In this document: in pieces, positions 1 to 8,301 of the stretch
Position numbering within the stretch: position 1 is the stretch's first letter
Layout: each line of letters begins with the position of its first letter
Source: a methane-oxidizing endosymbiont of Gigantopelta aegis
Lineage (GTDB): Bacteria > Pseudomonadota > Gammaproteobacteria > Methylococcales > Methylomonadaceae
NCBI RefSeq assembly: GCF_016097405.1
Contig: NZ_JAEHGD010000001.1
Location: 518,345-582,344, forward strand
DNA length: 64,000 nt
Direction of reading: 5' to 3'
The notes under the pieces: model-generated
What the model was told of the DNA's origin: nothing
Seen by the model: the letters and a program-made list of their open reading frames with translations, nothing else
Database searches by the model: none
Translations under genes and position numbers: made by a program

Positions 1-575
1 CCAAGATCACTTGCCTTCTTCGCCGGAAAACAAAACAAAAAGCGCCGCACCCAATGAGCATAAGTCTGCTCCGTCCGAATGGAAAAATGCCGTACACGGA
101 TTTGCTCAACCAATTTATCCATCAATGTCTGAAATTGTGGACTCAATGACTTAGAAGGTGTCAAATCATTCCCGGATGTTATTCTATCCACTTCCCGAGC
201 AATGGTCGAATGCTCGACAGTCAACCGAGTCGCCGCCTCTCGCCAATATGCCCAGTCAAACCCTTCTGCCCAATCGGGCTTCAACACATCTACAAAATAA
301 ACTTCAACCGCTTCAACAATCTGGCTGAACAGCCAATCCGGGAGATTCTCCTCAGAAGCTCGCATCATAAAATACTGCTTCACATCCTCCGCACAAGCCT
401 CATCCAACCGCTTATTGTTTTTCCCCAGAAAGGCAAGCAGCCCCTTCAAATGACGCACATACCAAGGCCGCGCTTTCTCCGGGATTTTTCGGTCTAACAA
501 TGCGGATAAATAAATATTCCACCCAGATTGCGGAGATTTAGCTATACTTTTCGAAGGGTTTAAATCTTTTTGCAT
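1..575 (-). CDS. intI: Integron integrase (tyrosine recombinase), N-terminal part
   Basis: Open minus-strand frame from ATG at 575 to the window edge (191 codons, no stop). The last 40 or so residues read like the SAM-like N-terminal domain of IntI enzymes (IRVRHFSIRTEQTYAHWVRRF), which precedes the catalytic domain. About 150 residues lie in front of it, an N-terminal extension seen in some chromosomal integron integrases. The catalytic Arg/His/Tyr residues would lie beyond position 1 and cannot be checked. The gene points away from a row of small genes with attC sites, the standard integron layout, and that context strengthens the call. IntI recombines attC x attI to insert cassettes. Inference: functional state unknown. 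Confidence 0.85.
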   Translation of the reverse strand, partial: MQKDLNPSKSIAKSPQSGWNIYLSALLDRKIPEKARPWYVRHLKGLLAFLGKNNKRLDEACAEDVKQYFMMRASEENLPDWLFSQIVEAVEVYFVDVLKPDWAEGFDWAYWREAATRLTVEHSTIAREVDRITSGNDLTPSKSLSPQFQTLMDKLVEQIRVRHFSIRTEQTYAHWVRRFLFCFPAKKASDL

Positions 576-589
576 AGGATTATCTTATT

Positions 590-615
590 GCACTAGACAG
601 AACTCTGTCTAGTGC
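590..615. promoter_or_regulatory. Palindrome upstream of the integrase start
   Basis: Perfect inverted repeat with 11-base arms (GCACTAGACAG / CTGTCTAGTGC) and a 4-base loop, 15 bases upstream of the integrase ATG. It could be an operator or part of the integrase promoter region. It is not the canonical gammaproteobacterial LexA box (CTGT-N8-ACAG), because the half-sites are in the opposite order. Confidence 0.45.
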
Positions 616-660
616 TTTATTATCTGATTCAATATAGTTAACTGTTATGCGCAGAATCCA
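616..660. other. Probable attI region / first cassette junction
   Basis: Lies between the integrase and the first cassette gene. It contains the core GTTATGC at 644-650, the same kind of core that ends attC1 and attC4 (GTTATGT, GTTATGC), as expected where the first cassette joins attI. No integrase-binding repeats could be confirmed by eye. Confidence 0.4.
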
Positions 661-674
661 GAAAGGGGATTTGA

Positions 675-1082
675 ATGATCAAGGGAAGCTGCATGTGTGG
701 TGAGGTCACATATGCAATCAATGGAGAAATCGGTGATATTACTCATTGTCACTGCACAACATGCAGGAAGGCGCACGGGACGGCGTTTTCTTCTGTTGCA
801 GCAGTACAAATGAAAGATTTCGAGTTCACTTCGGGTGAAGAGCTAATCAAATGTTATCGGTCCTCTCCCGATAAAGTAAGGTGTTTTTGTTCAAACTGTG
901 GGTCACACATTTATGCACACAGGGAAGGGCAAAGCCACTATATTCTCCGTTTAGGTACCCTTGACGATGATCCTGGGGCAAGACCAGTAAATCACATTTG
1001 GGTTAGTTTAAAGGCCCCTTGGTACAATTTGGAAACTGATTGCGGTCTTCCAAAATATGATGAATGGCCGGATGATCGCTAG
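675..1082 (+). CDS. GFA-family zinc protein (cassette 1)
   Basis: 135 residues. Cysteine pairs typical of the GFA (glutathione-dependent formaldehyde-activating enzyme-like) fold are visible: CMCG near residue 7, HCHCTTC near 25 and CFCSNCGSH near 75. These bind zinc in the family, whose members are mostly of unknown substrate. ATG is preceded by a good ribosome site (AAAGGGG). The gene starts about 25 bases after the attI core and is followed at once by attC1, so it is an integron gene cassette. Specific function cannot be inferred; this family is common in cassettes. Confidence 0.85.
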   Translation: MIKGSCMCGEVTYAINGEIGDITHCHCTTCRKAHGTAFSSVAAVQMKDFEFTSGEELIKCYRSSPDKVRCFCSNCGSHIYAHREGQSHYILRLGTLDDDPGARPVNHIWVSLKAPWYNLETDCGLPKYDEWPDDR

Positions 1083-1091
1083 GATAAAAGC

Positions 1092-1163
1092 GCATAACAA
1101 GGCGCTCCAGCCGACCGCGAAACCGCTGCGCGGTTTCGCGTCGGCTGAGCTTGGTCGTTATGT
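1092..1163 (+). other. attC site 1
   Basis: 72-base imperfect inverted repeat. Outer ends are GCATAAC (1092-1098) and GTTATGT (1157-1163). The inner arms (AGCCGACCGCGAAACCG / CGGTTTCGCGTCGGCT) nearly fill the site. Position right after a cassette gene and the AAC...GTT ends match attC recombination sites. Confidence 0.88.
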
Positions 1164-1203
1164 GAGCAAAAAAGAAGATACTCATGATGAAGGAGTTTTC
1201 TAA

Positions 1204-1443
1204 ATGAAACGGGAAAGATACCCAATGCCTGAGTATATAAGGCAAGCTCTGGATGATAATAATGTTATCTCCGATTATGAAGCCCGACCTGAATACCAAA
1301 AAAATGATTACATTGGGTGGATTGAAAGAGCAAAACGACAAGAAACAAAAGAAAAACGCCTTAAGCAAATGATCGATGAGCTTAAAATTGGTGGCATCTA
1401 CATGAAAATGAAACACCCAGCGTCAATTAAAAATAAGAGCTAA
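1204..1443 (+). CDS. YdeI/OmpD-associated family protein, short form (cassette 2)
   Basis: 79 residues. The segment YQKNDYIGWIERAKRQETK followed by KRLKQMIDEL resembles the C-terminal YdeI (bacteriocin-protection, OmpD-associated) domain found at the end of longer proteins (about 190 residues). Here it stands alone, so it is either a minimal cassette version or an N-terminally trimmed gene. A ribosome site (GAAGGAG) sits 7-10 bases before the ATG, which supports this start. Bounded by attC1 and attC2. Role in the cell unknown. Confidence 0.7.
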   Translation: MKRERYPMPEYIRQALDDNNVISDYEARPEYQKNDYIGWIERAKRQETKEKRLKQMIDELKIGGIYMKMKHPASIKNKS

Positions 1444-1458
1444 CCATATGGACAAATC

Positions 1459-1548
1459 ACATAACAAGTCATTCCACCTGACCGCAAAAAGCGGCGTTCC
1501 GCTTCGCTCCACTCTGCTTTTTGCGTCAGGTGAATTCAATCGTTAGAA
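1459..1548 (+). other. attC site 2
   Basis: 90-base imperfect inverted repeat: ends ACATAAC (1459-1465) and GTTAGAA (1542-1548, matching the GTTRRR core), arms CACCTGACCGCAAAAAGC / GCTTTTTGCGTCAGGTG, and a central loop with GCTTCGCTCC. Typical attC geometry. Confidence 0.88.
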
Positions 1549-2176
1549 ATCCAGATGGTGAAGTGAAGGAAAGTAACAAAATTGAAAAAATTATTATATA
1601 AGGTATTTGTTAACAATAGAGTTATTGATTCTTTAAGTTCACCTTTCATTAGTATTATTGTTCCTCCCATAGTAGGTTTGTACTATGGTGCATTGGATAT
1701 ATGGGGAGACGAATGGAAAATCATAAAGGATTATAAAGAAATTCATGAGGTAATATTTTCTGGATTAGCAGGTTTCACTATCATAATTTTGTTTGTCAAA
1801 GGTATATCCGAGCAATTTAAAGGTGTAGTAAACAGGAAATATCAGAATTTATTGGAATCGATTATGGTTTTCTTTAATGATTTAGTGAAAAAGAAAAAAG
1901 ATCGCTTCTATCAAAAAGCAAAAAAGGTCAAACCAAATGGGGATGTTTTTAAAATTATTACCCAGCCAAAAGATCAATTGGAATTTGTTCTTGATGGTGC
2001 AAAGAGGCTTTTGAAAAATGGTTTTGATATAAGCCCAAAAAACGTGGCAATAACAATAATACAAGGGATACCGTCAGAGGAAAAATGGTGGTATGAATTT
2101 AAGTGCGATGCTCAGAAACAACATACAAAAGCAAAACATATTATGGAAGGTAATTCAACATAAGCGCCAACTTAAG

Positions 2177-3378
2177 CAGGGCAATCGGGTTTAAAAAAGG
2201 GTTGAAATTATAATTTAGATAAGGTATTGGTTTTATCATTTTGATTATAAATGACAGTTACCCCAACGGCCTCAATTATCCACCATTTTTCAACGATTGC
2301 TGATCAAGAGTAGATCGGCGAAAGAAGCATCAACTCACTGATATATTTTTCATCACCTTGTGTGCGACTATTTGTGGAGCCGATAACTGGGTGGCCATTG
2401 AAAAATTTGGAAAGGCTAAAGAAAGCTGGTTCACTGAACAGCTTGGTTTAGAAAATGGAATCCCTTCACATGATACGTTGGGTGCTGTTTTTGCCGCCAT
2501 AGATACGGAACAATTTAGTCAATGCTTCTCAAACTGGGTGGCCGATCTAGCGGACTTGGTTGAAGAAGATATTATTGCAATGGATGGCAAATGCTTAAGG
2601 CGCAGTATTGATAAAGCCTCAAATAAGTCAGCCATCTATATGGTGAGCGCCTGGTCGCGGAAAAACAGTTTGGTTTTAGGTCAGGCGAAAGTGGATGATA
2701 AATCAATGAAATTACGGCCATACCCAAACTTCTGTCGCGTTTGGATATTGCAGGCGCTTTGATTACAATTGATGCAATGGGGTGCCAAAGAAAATAGCCA
2801 AACAGATTATCGACCAAGGCGGTGACTATGTTTTGAGTTTAAAAGGAAATCATGGCACCTTACATGAGGATGTAAAGGCCTATTTTACATCCGCTTTATC
2901 GCTCAGAAATTGCCACAAAAAACCGTCAATGGTGAGCATGGGCGAATTGAAACGCGTTCTGTTCGTGTCACGGATGAGATTGAATGGTTAAAAAGGAGCA
3001 TTCCTGGTCAGGATTAAAAAGTATTATTGCCGTCACAGCCACAAGAGAAGTGGATGAAAAAATAACCGAGGAAACACGCTATTTTATAAGCAGTTTAAGC
3101 GCAAACGATCCAAACAAGTTAGAGCATGCTGTTCGCGCTCATTGGGCGATTGAAAATAACTTGCATTGGGTTCTTGATCTTGCTTTTGATGAGGATAGCA
3201 ACCGAACCCGCAAAGGATATAGTGCTTCAAACTTAGCTGTCATTCGACACATGGCCTTAAATTTAATAAAAGCCGAGGAAACGGCCAAAGTCGGTGTAAA
3301 AACCAAGCGAATGATGGCAGGGTGGGATAATGATTATTTACTCAAGATTCTTGGTGTAATTTAAACCCGATTGCCCTG
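2177..3378 (+). mobile_element. ISAs1-family insertion sequence nested in the IS4 end
   Basis: 1202 bases with terminal repeats CAGGGCAATCGGGTTTAAA and TTTAAACCCGATTGCCCTG. Bounded by a 10-base direct repeat CCAACTTAAG at 2167-2176 and 3379-3388. Because the duplicated target is the terminal repeat of the IS4 element, the order of events is clear: IS4 entered the cassette first, ISAs1 second. Confidence 0.92.
2251..3364 (+). pseudogene. ISAs1-family transposase, frameshifted
   Basis: Family features in pieces: CGADNWVAIEKFGKAKESW, GIPSHDTLG, AMDGKCLRRS (catalytic Asp region), GDYVLSLKGNH, and the C-terminal HWAIENNLHWVLD (catalytic Glu region). ATG at 2251. The frame is lost at about four places (near 2309, 2703, 2787, 2990); in each, adding one A to an A run restores the expected protein. 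Not producible as one polypeptide as written. Confidence 0.85.
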
Positions 3379-3468
3379 CCAACTTAAGCCATTAAATCAT
3401 TGATTACGTGTTGAAAATAAAGGTGTGGCCACCACATAGAGTCTTTTGCCGACAAAAGTGAAAACCCT

Positions 3469-4769
3469 ATGAAAAAGCAGCCACCTCACATAGATACTCG
3501 TTTTGAACAATTTGTGCAAGAACTTCCAGAAGATTATCAACAACAAGCCTATGAATTTAAAGCCTTCACGCGTGCGCGCAAGATCCGTTCGCCCTTACAA
3601 CTGTTACAGTTGGTGATGCTCTACTGTGGTCTGGATTTCTCCTTGCGGAGTTGCGCCGGCGAGGTGGCTCACTTACAGGGCTCACTTAAGTGATACGGCG
3701 GTAAAAAAAGACTGGCGGCCTGCGTTCCTTGGGTAAAATCCTTGCTATCGGGCGTATTTGGGTTGCATCAGGTGGTTGACAGTGGTTCATTAAGCTTCGT
3801 TATTATTGATGGCTCGACCGTGCAGGAACCCGGTGCGACAGAAACCACGTATCGGCTACATATCGCGATAGATTTGATTTCACTGACATTGCGCCAGGTT
3901 GAAGTCAGTACGGACAAGATTGGCGAAAGCCTTGACCATTATGTGCTGGAATCGGGCGATGTCGTGTTGATTGATCGTGGCTACAATCAACCGAAGTCGT
4001 TGGTGCCTTTTATTGACCGAGGTGGCGATATTGTGCTGCGCTATAACGCACACAGCATGAATTTATACGAGCTTGACGAGCACGGCAAAATGATAAAAAT
4101 TGACTGGGAAACGAAATTACAACGTCTCGGGAAACAAGCGGGGCTATTCCGGTTTATTTGTGCCATGATACTAAACGAATCGCCTGCACGGTACATGCGG
4201 TTCCGTTACCTGCCGAAAAAGCGGCGCAAGCCCGGCGTAAAGCGAAACTCAGAGCGCAGAACAAAGGACGTACAGCCCAGGAAAAAACGCTCTATCTCAG
4301 TGAATGGGTCTTAATTTTAACGTCCGTGCCGGTCGAGTTGCTCAGCACCGAAACGGCTGCCGCGCTCTATCGTGTACGCTGGCAGGTGGAATTGGTGATC
4401 AAACGGCTGAAAAGCCTGTTGGCGATCAATCAATTACGTGCCCGTAAAGACAGTCAATTGGCCGAATTGTATTTACAGGGCAAACTTCTGTATGCGGTGG
4501 TTACGGAAAAGATCGCGCAGCGGTGTTTTACCAAGGCCTTGACGAAAATGGATGGGCCGCGTGCATTGACACCCTGGCGTTTGTATAAAACGATTGCTGA
4601 GGACATTAAATCAGGATTGAACGCCTGTTTTCCGAAGCAAGAACGCTTTCAGCGTGATTATTTGAAAAGCGTTAGCGAACGCCCGAGAAAACGTTCGTTG
4701 CAGAGTCTACCTGAACCGATTTTGGGAATGATTCGACAATGCAGAGAGCTGGGCGTAAGTCGTGTTTAA
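3469..4769 (+). pseudogene. IS4-family transposase, frameshifted
   Basis: DDE transposase with IIDGSTVQEPG and LIDRGYNQP (two Asp) and the IS4 signature YRVRWQVELVIKRLKS carrying the Glu. ATG at 3469. Frameshifts near 3680, 3706 and 4141 each correspond to one missing base in a G or A run. The ISAs1 insertion lies upstream of the coding region, so these frameshifts are separate damage. Confidence 0.88.
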
Positions 4770-5142
4770 TCAAGTGGTTGGGGGCTTAAGTTGGCGCTTA
4801 TGAGGTAATTCAACTGCTAAGTATTGTTATGAAACAGGGGAAAGTGTTTTTGTTTCAGATATTAGGAAGGGAATAAAGGAAAATATTTTTTTGACATCGA
4901 ATAGGTCAAAGCAAGCTGATTATGGTTCTATTTATTGCAAACCAGTTCGCATAAATGTTAATTCAATAGAGTTTGTTTATATATTTACTATAGTTGTTTA
5001 TGGAGAGTTCCTTTGTACTCCATATGATGAGGATGAATGTAAAGCCTGTGAACAATTGTTGGATGAAGTAGGTGATAGAGTTGAGTTGGAGCTATATTTA
5101 CACTCAATTAAAAAAATATAAAGAAACTGGAGGTAAAGCCGC

Positions 5143-5327
5143 ATGAGAAGAATACTTATGAGTACAAAAAATGAATTTAGTTATTCTACAAATAATAATT
5201 CACGTAACTTAGCCGTAAAAAATTAGCTTCTTTTTTGATGGCGTTGAAGATAAAGCTTTAAGTAAAGATGAAGTAAAAATTTCTAACAATTGCATTAACT
5301 CGGACAAAATAAAGCGTGGTTCCTAAC
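5143..5327 (+). pseudogene. Small second gene of cassette 3, frameshifted
   Basis: ATG at 5143 with a strong ribosome site (GGAGGT) 21 bases after the stop of the membrane/GAF-like gene and with no attC between them, so both belong to one cassette. As written the frame stops after 27 residues at 5226. One extra A in the A run near 5215 would continue the frame (SFFFDGVEDKALSKDEVK) to 5327, giving about 60 residues ending inside attC3, as many cassette genes do. No recognised domain. It could be a partner protein of the upstream gene. A true 27-residue peptide is the alternative. Confidence 0.45.
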
Positions 5328-5368
5328 GTCGCCACGCTTTATTTTGCCGGTTATGCACGTCGTTATCT
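5281..5368 (+). other. attC site 3
   Basis: Imperfect inverted repeat: outer CTAACAATTGCATTAAC pairs with GTTATGCACGTCGTTAT (with mismatches), inner arms ACAAAATAAAGCGTGG / CCACGCTTTATTTTG. Right core GTTATCT at 5362-5368. Ends the two-gene cassette. Confidence 0.85.
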
Positions 5369-5374
5369 GCTCTA

Positions 5375-5416
5375 TCCCCCCACACGCCCACATACGCTCA
5401 TGTGGCGTGTGGGGGA
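5375..5416. terminator. GC-rich hairpin between attC3 and the HTH gene
   Basis: Arms CCCCCACACGCC-CACAT and ATGTGGCGTGTGGGGG with a 6-base loop and one bulged C. It lies just after the stop of the minus-strand HTH gene, where a terminator would be expected, but there is no clear U run on either strand. A folded cassette boundary is an alternative. Confidence 0.5.
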
Positions 5417-5424
5417 TTCTTGAC

Positions 5425-5643
5425 TTAAAAAGGGCGCATAGCCCTAACCAATGCTTTAAGGCGCTTATTTTCCTGCATTAACTCAACCGCAGAACCAACA
5501 ACACCAGGAAAATTTCCACGATATTCCCAATTTTGATAGGTGCGAAATGGCGTATTTAACTTTTCAGCCATTTCCGAAGCGGTTAAACCAAGCTCTTTTC
5601 TTGCTTCCTTCAAAGCATAAGAACGAACGTCATTTATGGCCAT
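5425..5643 (-). CDS. Small helix-turn-helix regulator
   Basis: 72 residues. LGLTASEMAEKLNTPFRTYQNWE is a Cro/XRE-type helix-turn-helix, followed by a short helical tail (SAVELMQENKRLKAL). ATG at 5643. Runs against the cassette direction and has its own upstream palindromes, so it is probably self-regulated. Without a visible partner toxin it could be an orphan antitoxin, a phage-type repressor or a promoter-carrying reversed cassette. Confidence 0.75.
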   Translation of the reverse strand: MAINDVRSYALKEARKELGLTASEMAEKLNTPFRTYQNWEYRGNFPGVVGSAVELMQENKRLKALVRAMRPF

Positions 5644-5677
5644 AAATACTCCACTGAACGTAAAAAACAGCGAAAAT

Positions 5678-5735
5678 ATACGTTATTGACGTAAAACGCA
5701 ACAATTTAGACTCAAAAATACGTCAGGTGACGTAT
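5678..5735. promoter_or_regulatory. Palindromic operators upstream of the HTH gene
   Basis: ATACGTCA-GG-TGACGTAT at 5718-5735 has perfect 8-base arms. A related copy ATACGTTATTGACGTA lies at 5678-5693, with its start about 40 bases from the other and 35-50 bases upstream of the HTH start codon. A half-site (GAACGTAAA) occurs at 5657. Two spaced copies of one palindrome before an HTH gene suggest an autoregulated promoter. Confidence 0.6.
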
Positions 5736-5980
5736 CATCAAAATTTAAAAACCTTTTGTTTTTCAATAGCTTACAAATTACATTTTTGGTGAATTCCGTC
5801 TGTATCCCTTGTCAGACATGGCTTTGAGAGGATTTGAGAGATTTTTCCGGAAGGCCGGAGTTATGTTGGGTGTTACTAGAACCCAACATCATTTCCAAAA
5901 GGAATTTACATCATAACTATGCAAAATTTTTTTCAACATGTATACACGTACATTGAACTCCACCGTTTCTTTAAACATTA
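5736..5980. other. Gene-poor stretch with a short palindrome
   Basis: Contains a hairpin ATGTTGGGT / AACCCAACAT (5863-5871 with 5880-5889), a form common among dispersed extragenic palindromes, and TTCCGGAAGGCCGGA beside it. A 29-residue minus-strand frame (5974-5885) has no supporting features. Nothing else recognised. Confidence 0.4.
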
Positions 5981-6829
5981 GGGGCTGTTGCCGTTTTGAA
6001 AATCCCCTTGAAATTCAATAACTCCGCCACATAGATTGTTTATTTTGACTCAAAACAAGCAAACTATGCCCCGACAAATGCTTACGGATGAACTTTGGGA
6101 GAAACTGAAGATAATTATGTTGAAAATGGGAATTTATGACAAACCTTGTCTTCGAAAACAGTCGAAGGTATTTTTTATCGCTTGCGAGTAGGTTGTCCCT
6201 GGAGAGATTTACCCACGGCTTTTGGTAATTGGAATGCGGTATATAAACGATTCAATGACTGGTCTCGTAAAGAAAAACTGATGGGTATTTTTAACGCCTT
6301 GGTTGTTGATCCAGACCTGGAATGGGAATTTATTGATGGGAGTATTGTGAAAGCACATCAGCATAGTAGTGGTGCGGCCTGTGAACAAGAAACAGCGATA
6401 GGGGAAATCTGTCGCCGGGAACACCAGTAAAATTCATATGGCCGTTGATGCCTGTGGTCTTCCTATTCATTTCTCAGTGACAGGCGGCGAAGTTCATGAC
6501 TGTAAAGAAGCACCGAAATTAGTTGCAGAGCTCCCAAAAGGTGACTATATAGTTGCTGACAGAGGCTATGACAGTGAAGCATTACGTCTTCAAATTAAAG
6601 ACAAAGGGGCTGTTCCTGTTATCCCAAGAAAAAAGAATTCAACTCGGGGAAATGATGAAATGGATTGGTGTCTCTACAAATATCGCCATCTCGTTGAAAA
6701 TGTGTTTGCAAGACTTAAGCATTTCAGAGCGATCGCCACGCGATATGACAAACTCAAACGAAATTTTGAAGGCTCTATCGCTCTGGCTTGCGCCTTTTAT
6801 GGTTACCTATGTGAAATGGCAACAGCCCC
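5981..6829 (+). mobile_element. IS5-family element, copy A
   Basis: About 849 bases with ends GGGGCTGTTGCCGTTTTGAAA and, inverted, GGGGCTGTTGCCATTTCACA; TA dinucleotides abut both ends. Nearly identical to three other copies in the window (18318-19144, 19395-20245, 50814-51663), which fixes its borders. Confidence 0.93.
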
Positions 6830-6842
6830 TAAGTATTGTTAA
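6066..6842 (+). pseudogene. IS5-family transposase, copy A (frameshifted)
   Basis: Same protein as the copy at 19481. DDE residues lie in EFIDGSIVKAHQH, YIVADRGYDS and HLVENVFARLK. Two indels distinguish this copy: one A fewer near 6159 and one G more near 6404 (AGGGGAAATC), breaking the frame into three parts. Its last codons run past the IS end into flanking DNA. Confidence 0.88.
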
Positions 6843-7105
6843 AACTGAGAGTTTTATTGAAAAAGGAGTAAAACTTATAAGGGCGCAGTTGGACAGCAGA
6901 GAATTCAAAGAAGCTTTTTTGAAAATTACATCATTGCACTCCCCCATTCCCCGAACAACAAGCCATTGTCGCCAAGGTCAAAAAGCTGCTTGCCATATGC
7001 GACCAACTGGAAGCCCAGATCAGCCAGAACCAAACCCACGCCGAAGCCCTGATGCAAGCGGTGCTAAAAGAGGCGTTTCAACACGAAAAAGCGGATGTGT
7101 GCTAG
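6843..7105 (+). pseudogene. hsdS: Type I restriction specificity subunit, 3' remnant
   Basis: The tail PEQQAIVAKVKKLLAICDQLE and the following coiled-coil helix ending LMQAVLKEAF are characteristic of the C-terminal conserved region of HsdS, which joins HsdM. Upstream, in other frames, KGAVGQQRIQ and ENYIIALP belong to the same protein and show single-base frameshifts (near 6870 and 6950). No hsdM, hsdR or HsdS N-terminal part is present; the upstream sequence is IS5. A dead leftover of a restriction system. Ends TAG at 7105. Confidence 0.8.
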
Positions 7106-7114
7106 GATTTGCCC

Positions 7115-8265
7115 ATGACGAATGAGGCGTTGATTTCTCCACAAGTATTGCGATGGGCGTGTGAGCGCGCCCGTGTGTCCGATACCATGCTGGCGGAGAA
7201 AGTCAGCAAGAAGGCGCCGCTCTGGTTGCGGGGCGAGGCAAAACCAACCTTTTACAGGCGCAAAAACTTGCCAGAATATTGCACATTCCGTTTGGCTACC
7301 TGTTTTTAAGCGAGCCACCGCAAGAAACCATGCCTTTGCCCGATCTGCGCACGCTCGGCGATGTCGCCCTTGGCGAAATTAGCGTGGATTTGCGCGATGT
7401 CATCCTTGATGCCCAGCGCAAACAGGCGTGGTACAAAGAGTATGCCATCCAGCAAGGGATAGAAATTTTGCCGTTTGTTGGTCGTTTCTCTCTGGCCGAT
7501 ACGCCGCAAGATGTAGCGCGGAATATCAGCCAGATTTTGAACATTGATGATGCCTTGCGCCGCAGTATAAAAAACTGGGAAGCATTTTTGTCTGCACTGG
7601 TCGAAAAGGCAGAGGGTGTGGGCATCCTGATGATGCATAGTGGCATTGTCGGCAGCAATACGCACCGCCCATTGAATGTCGGCGAGTTTCGCGGCTTTGC
7701 TATCAGCGATCCGATTGCGCCGCTGGTGTTTCTGAACTGGAAGGATGCCAAGGCGGCGCGAATTTTCACACTGGTGCATGAACTGGCGCATATCTGGATT
7801 GGGCAAAGCGGCATCTCCGATGTTGCGTTAAATCAGGAAACTACAGCTATACACATGGATAGCGAAAGGTTCTGTAATGCGGTGGCGGCGGAGGTGCTGG
7901 TTCCTGAACAAAGCTTCCGTGAACGATGGAATAAACATGCAAACCTTGCGGACAACGCATATGACCTGGTTCGTTACTATCGTGTAAGTTCTATTGTCAT
8001 TGGCAGACGCGCTTGTGATTTGGGACTGGTGACATGGGATGAATTCAGGATATTTTATCAGGATGAAGCCAGACGATGGATACAGCAGAGCGGTAAAAAT
8101 GGCGGTGATTATTATTTGACCGCCCGCACCCGTCTGGGCAGGCGTTTCGCCTCTGCGGTGATTGCCAGTGTACAGCAAGGCAGCCTGTTGTTCCGGGATG
8201 CCGGGCAACTTCTGGACATGAACCCCGCAAAAATCCCTAACCTTGCCCGGGAACTGAAGCTTTGA
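7115..8265 (+). pseudogene. XRE-type N-terminus plus ImmA/IrrE-family metallopeptidase, frameshifted
   Basis: Long frame 7279-8265 carries the zinc peptidase motif LVHELAHIW (HExxH) and the C-terminal region of COG2856 proteins. The N-terminal part (MTNEALISPQVLRWACERARVS...) reads in another frame from ATG 7115, and one extra T in the T run near 7250 would join them to a protein of about 383 residues. In this family the N-terminal domain is helix-turn-helix-like and the peptidase often acts on a partner repressor or antitoxin. The stop overlaps the start of the next gene (TTGA), so the two form an operon: a peptidase/PIN-type toxin-antitoxin-like pair. Confidence 0.8.
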
Positions 8266-8301
8266 TACACCCTGCTTATCTGCTTGACGCCAATGTGTTT
8301 A

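Larger units (their letters stand above)
2159..4802 (+). mobile_element. IS4-family insertion sequence (interrupted by ISAs1)
   Basis: Terminal inverted repeats CATAAGCGCCAACTTAAG (2159-2176) and CTTAAGTTGGCGCTTATG (4785-4802). Flanked by an 11-base direct repeat AGGTAATTCAA at 2148-2158 and 4803-4813, the duplication size expected for IS4. Without the nested ISAs1 and its duplication the element is about 1432 bases. Its left repeat was the target of the ISAs1 insertion. Confidence 0.92.
1582..5121 (+). pseudogene. Cassette 3 gene: membrane protein with GAF-like C-terminal domain, split by IS4
   Basis: The two halves 1582-2158 and 4814-5121 join in frame when the IS4-family element and one copy of its 11-base duplication (AGGTAATTCAA) are removed, giving a 294-residue protein. 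That exact restoration shows the gene was open before insertion. The N-terminal third has two hydrophobic stretches (about residues 20-36 and 60-75), then a Lys-rich linker. The C-terminal half (from about VAITIIQGIP, through GSIYCKPVRI and LCTPYDEDECKACEQLLDE) looks like a GAF-type sensor domain. That fold assignment is my reading, not a database result. Start is TTG; no ATG is available nearby. At present only the first 193 residues can be made. A membrane-plus-sensor layout in an integron cassette would suit an effector or defence protein, but this is inference. Confidence 0.75.

Noticed and set aside
7296-7814. Long minus-strand frames opposite the peptidase gene
   Set aside because: They mirror the coding strand, have no start signals and no recognisable domains.
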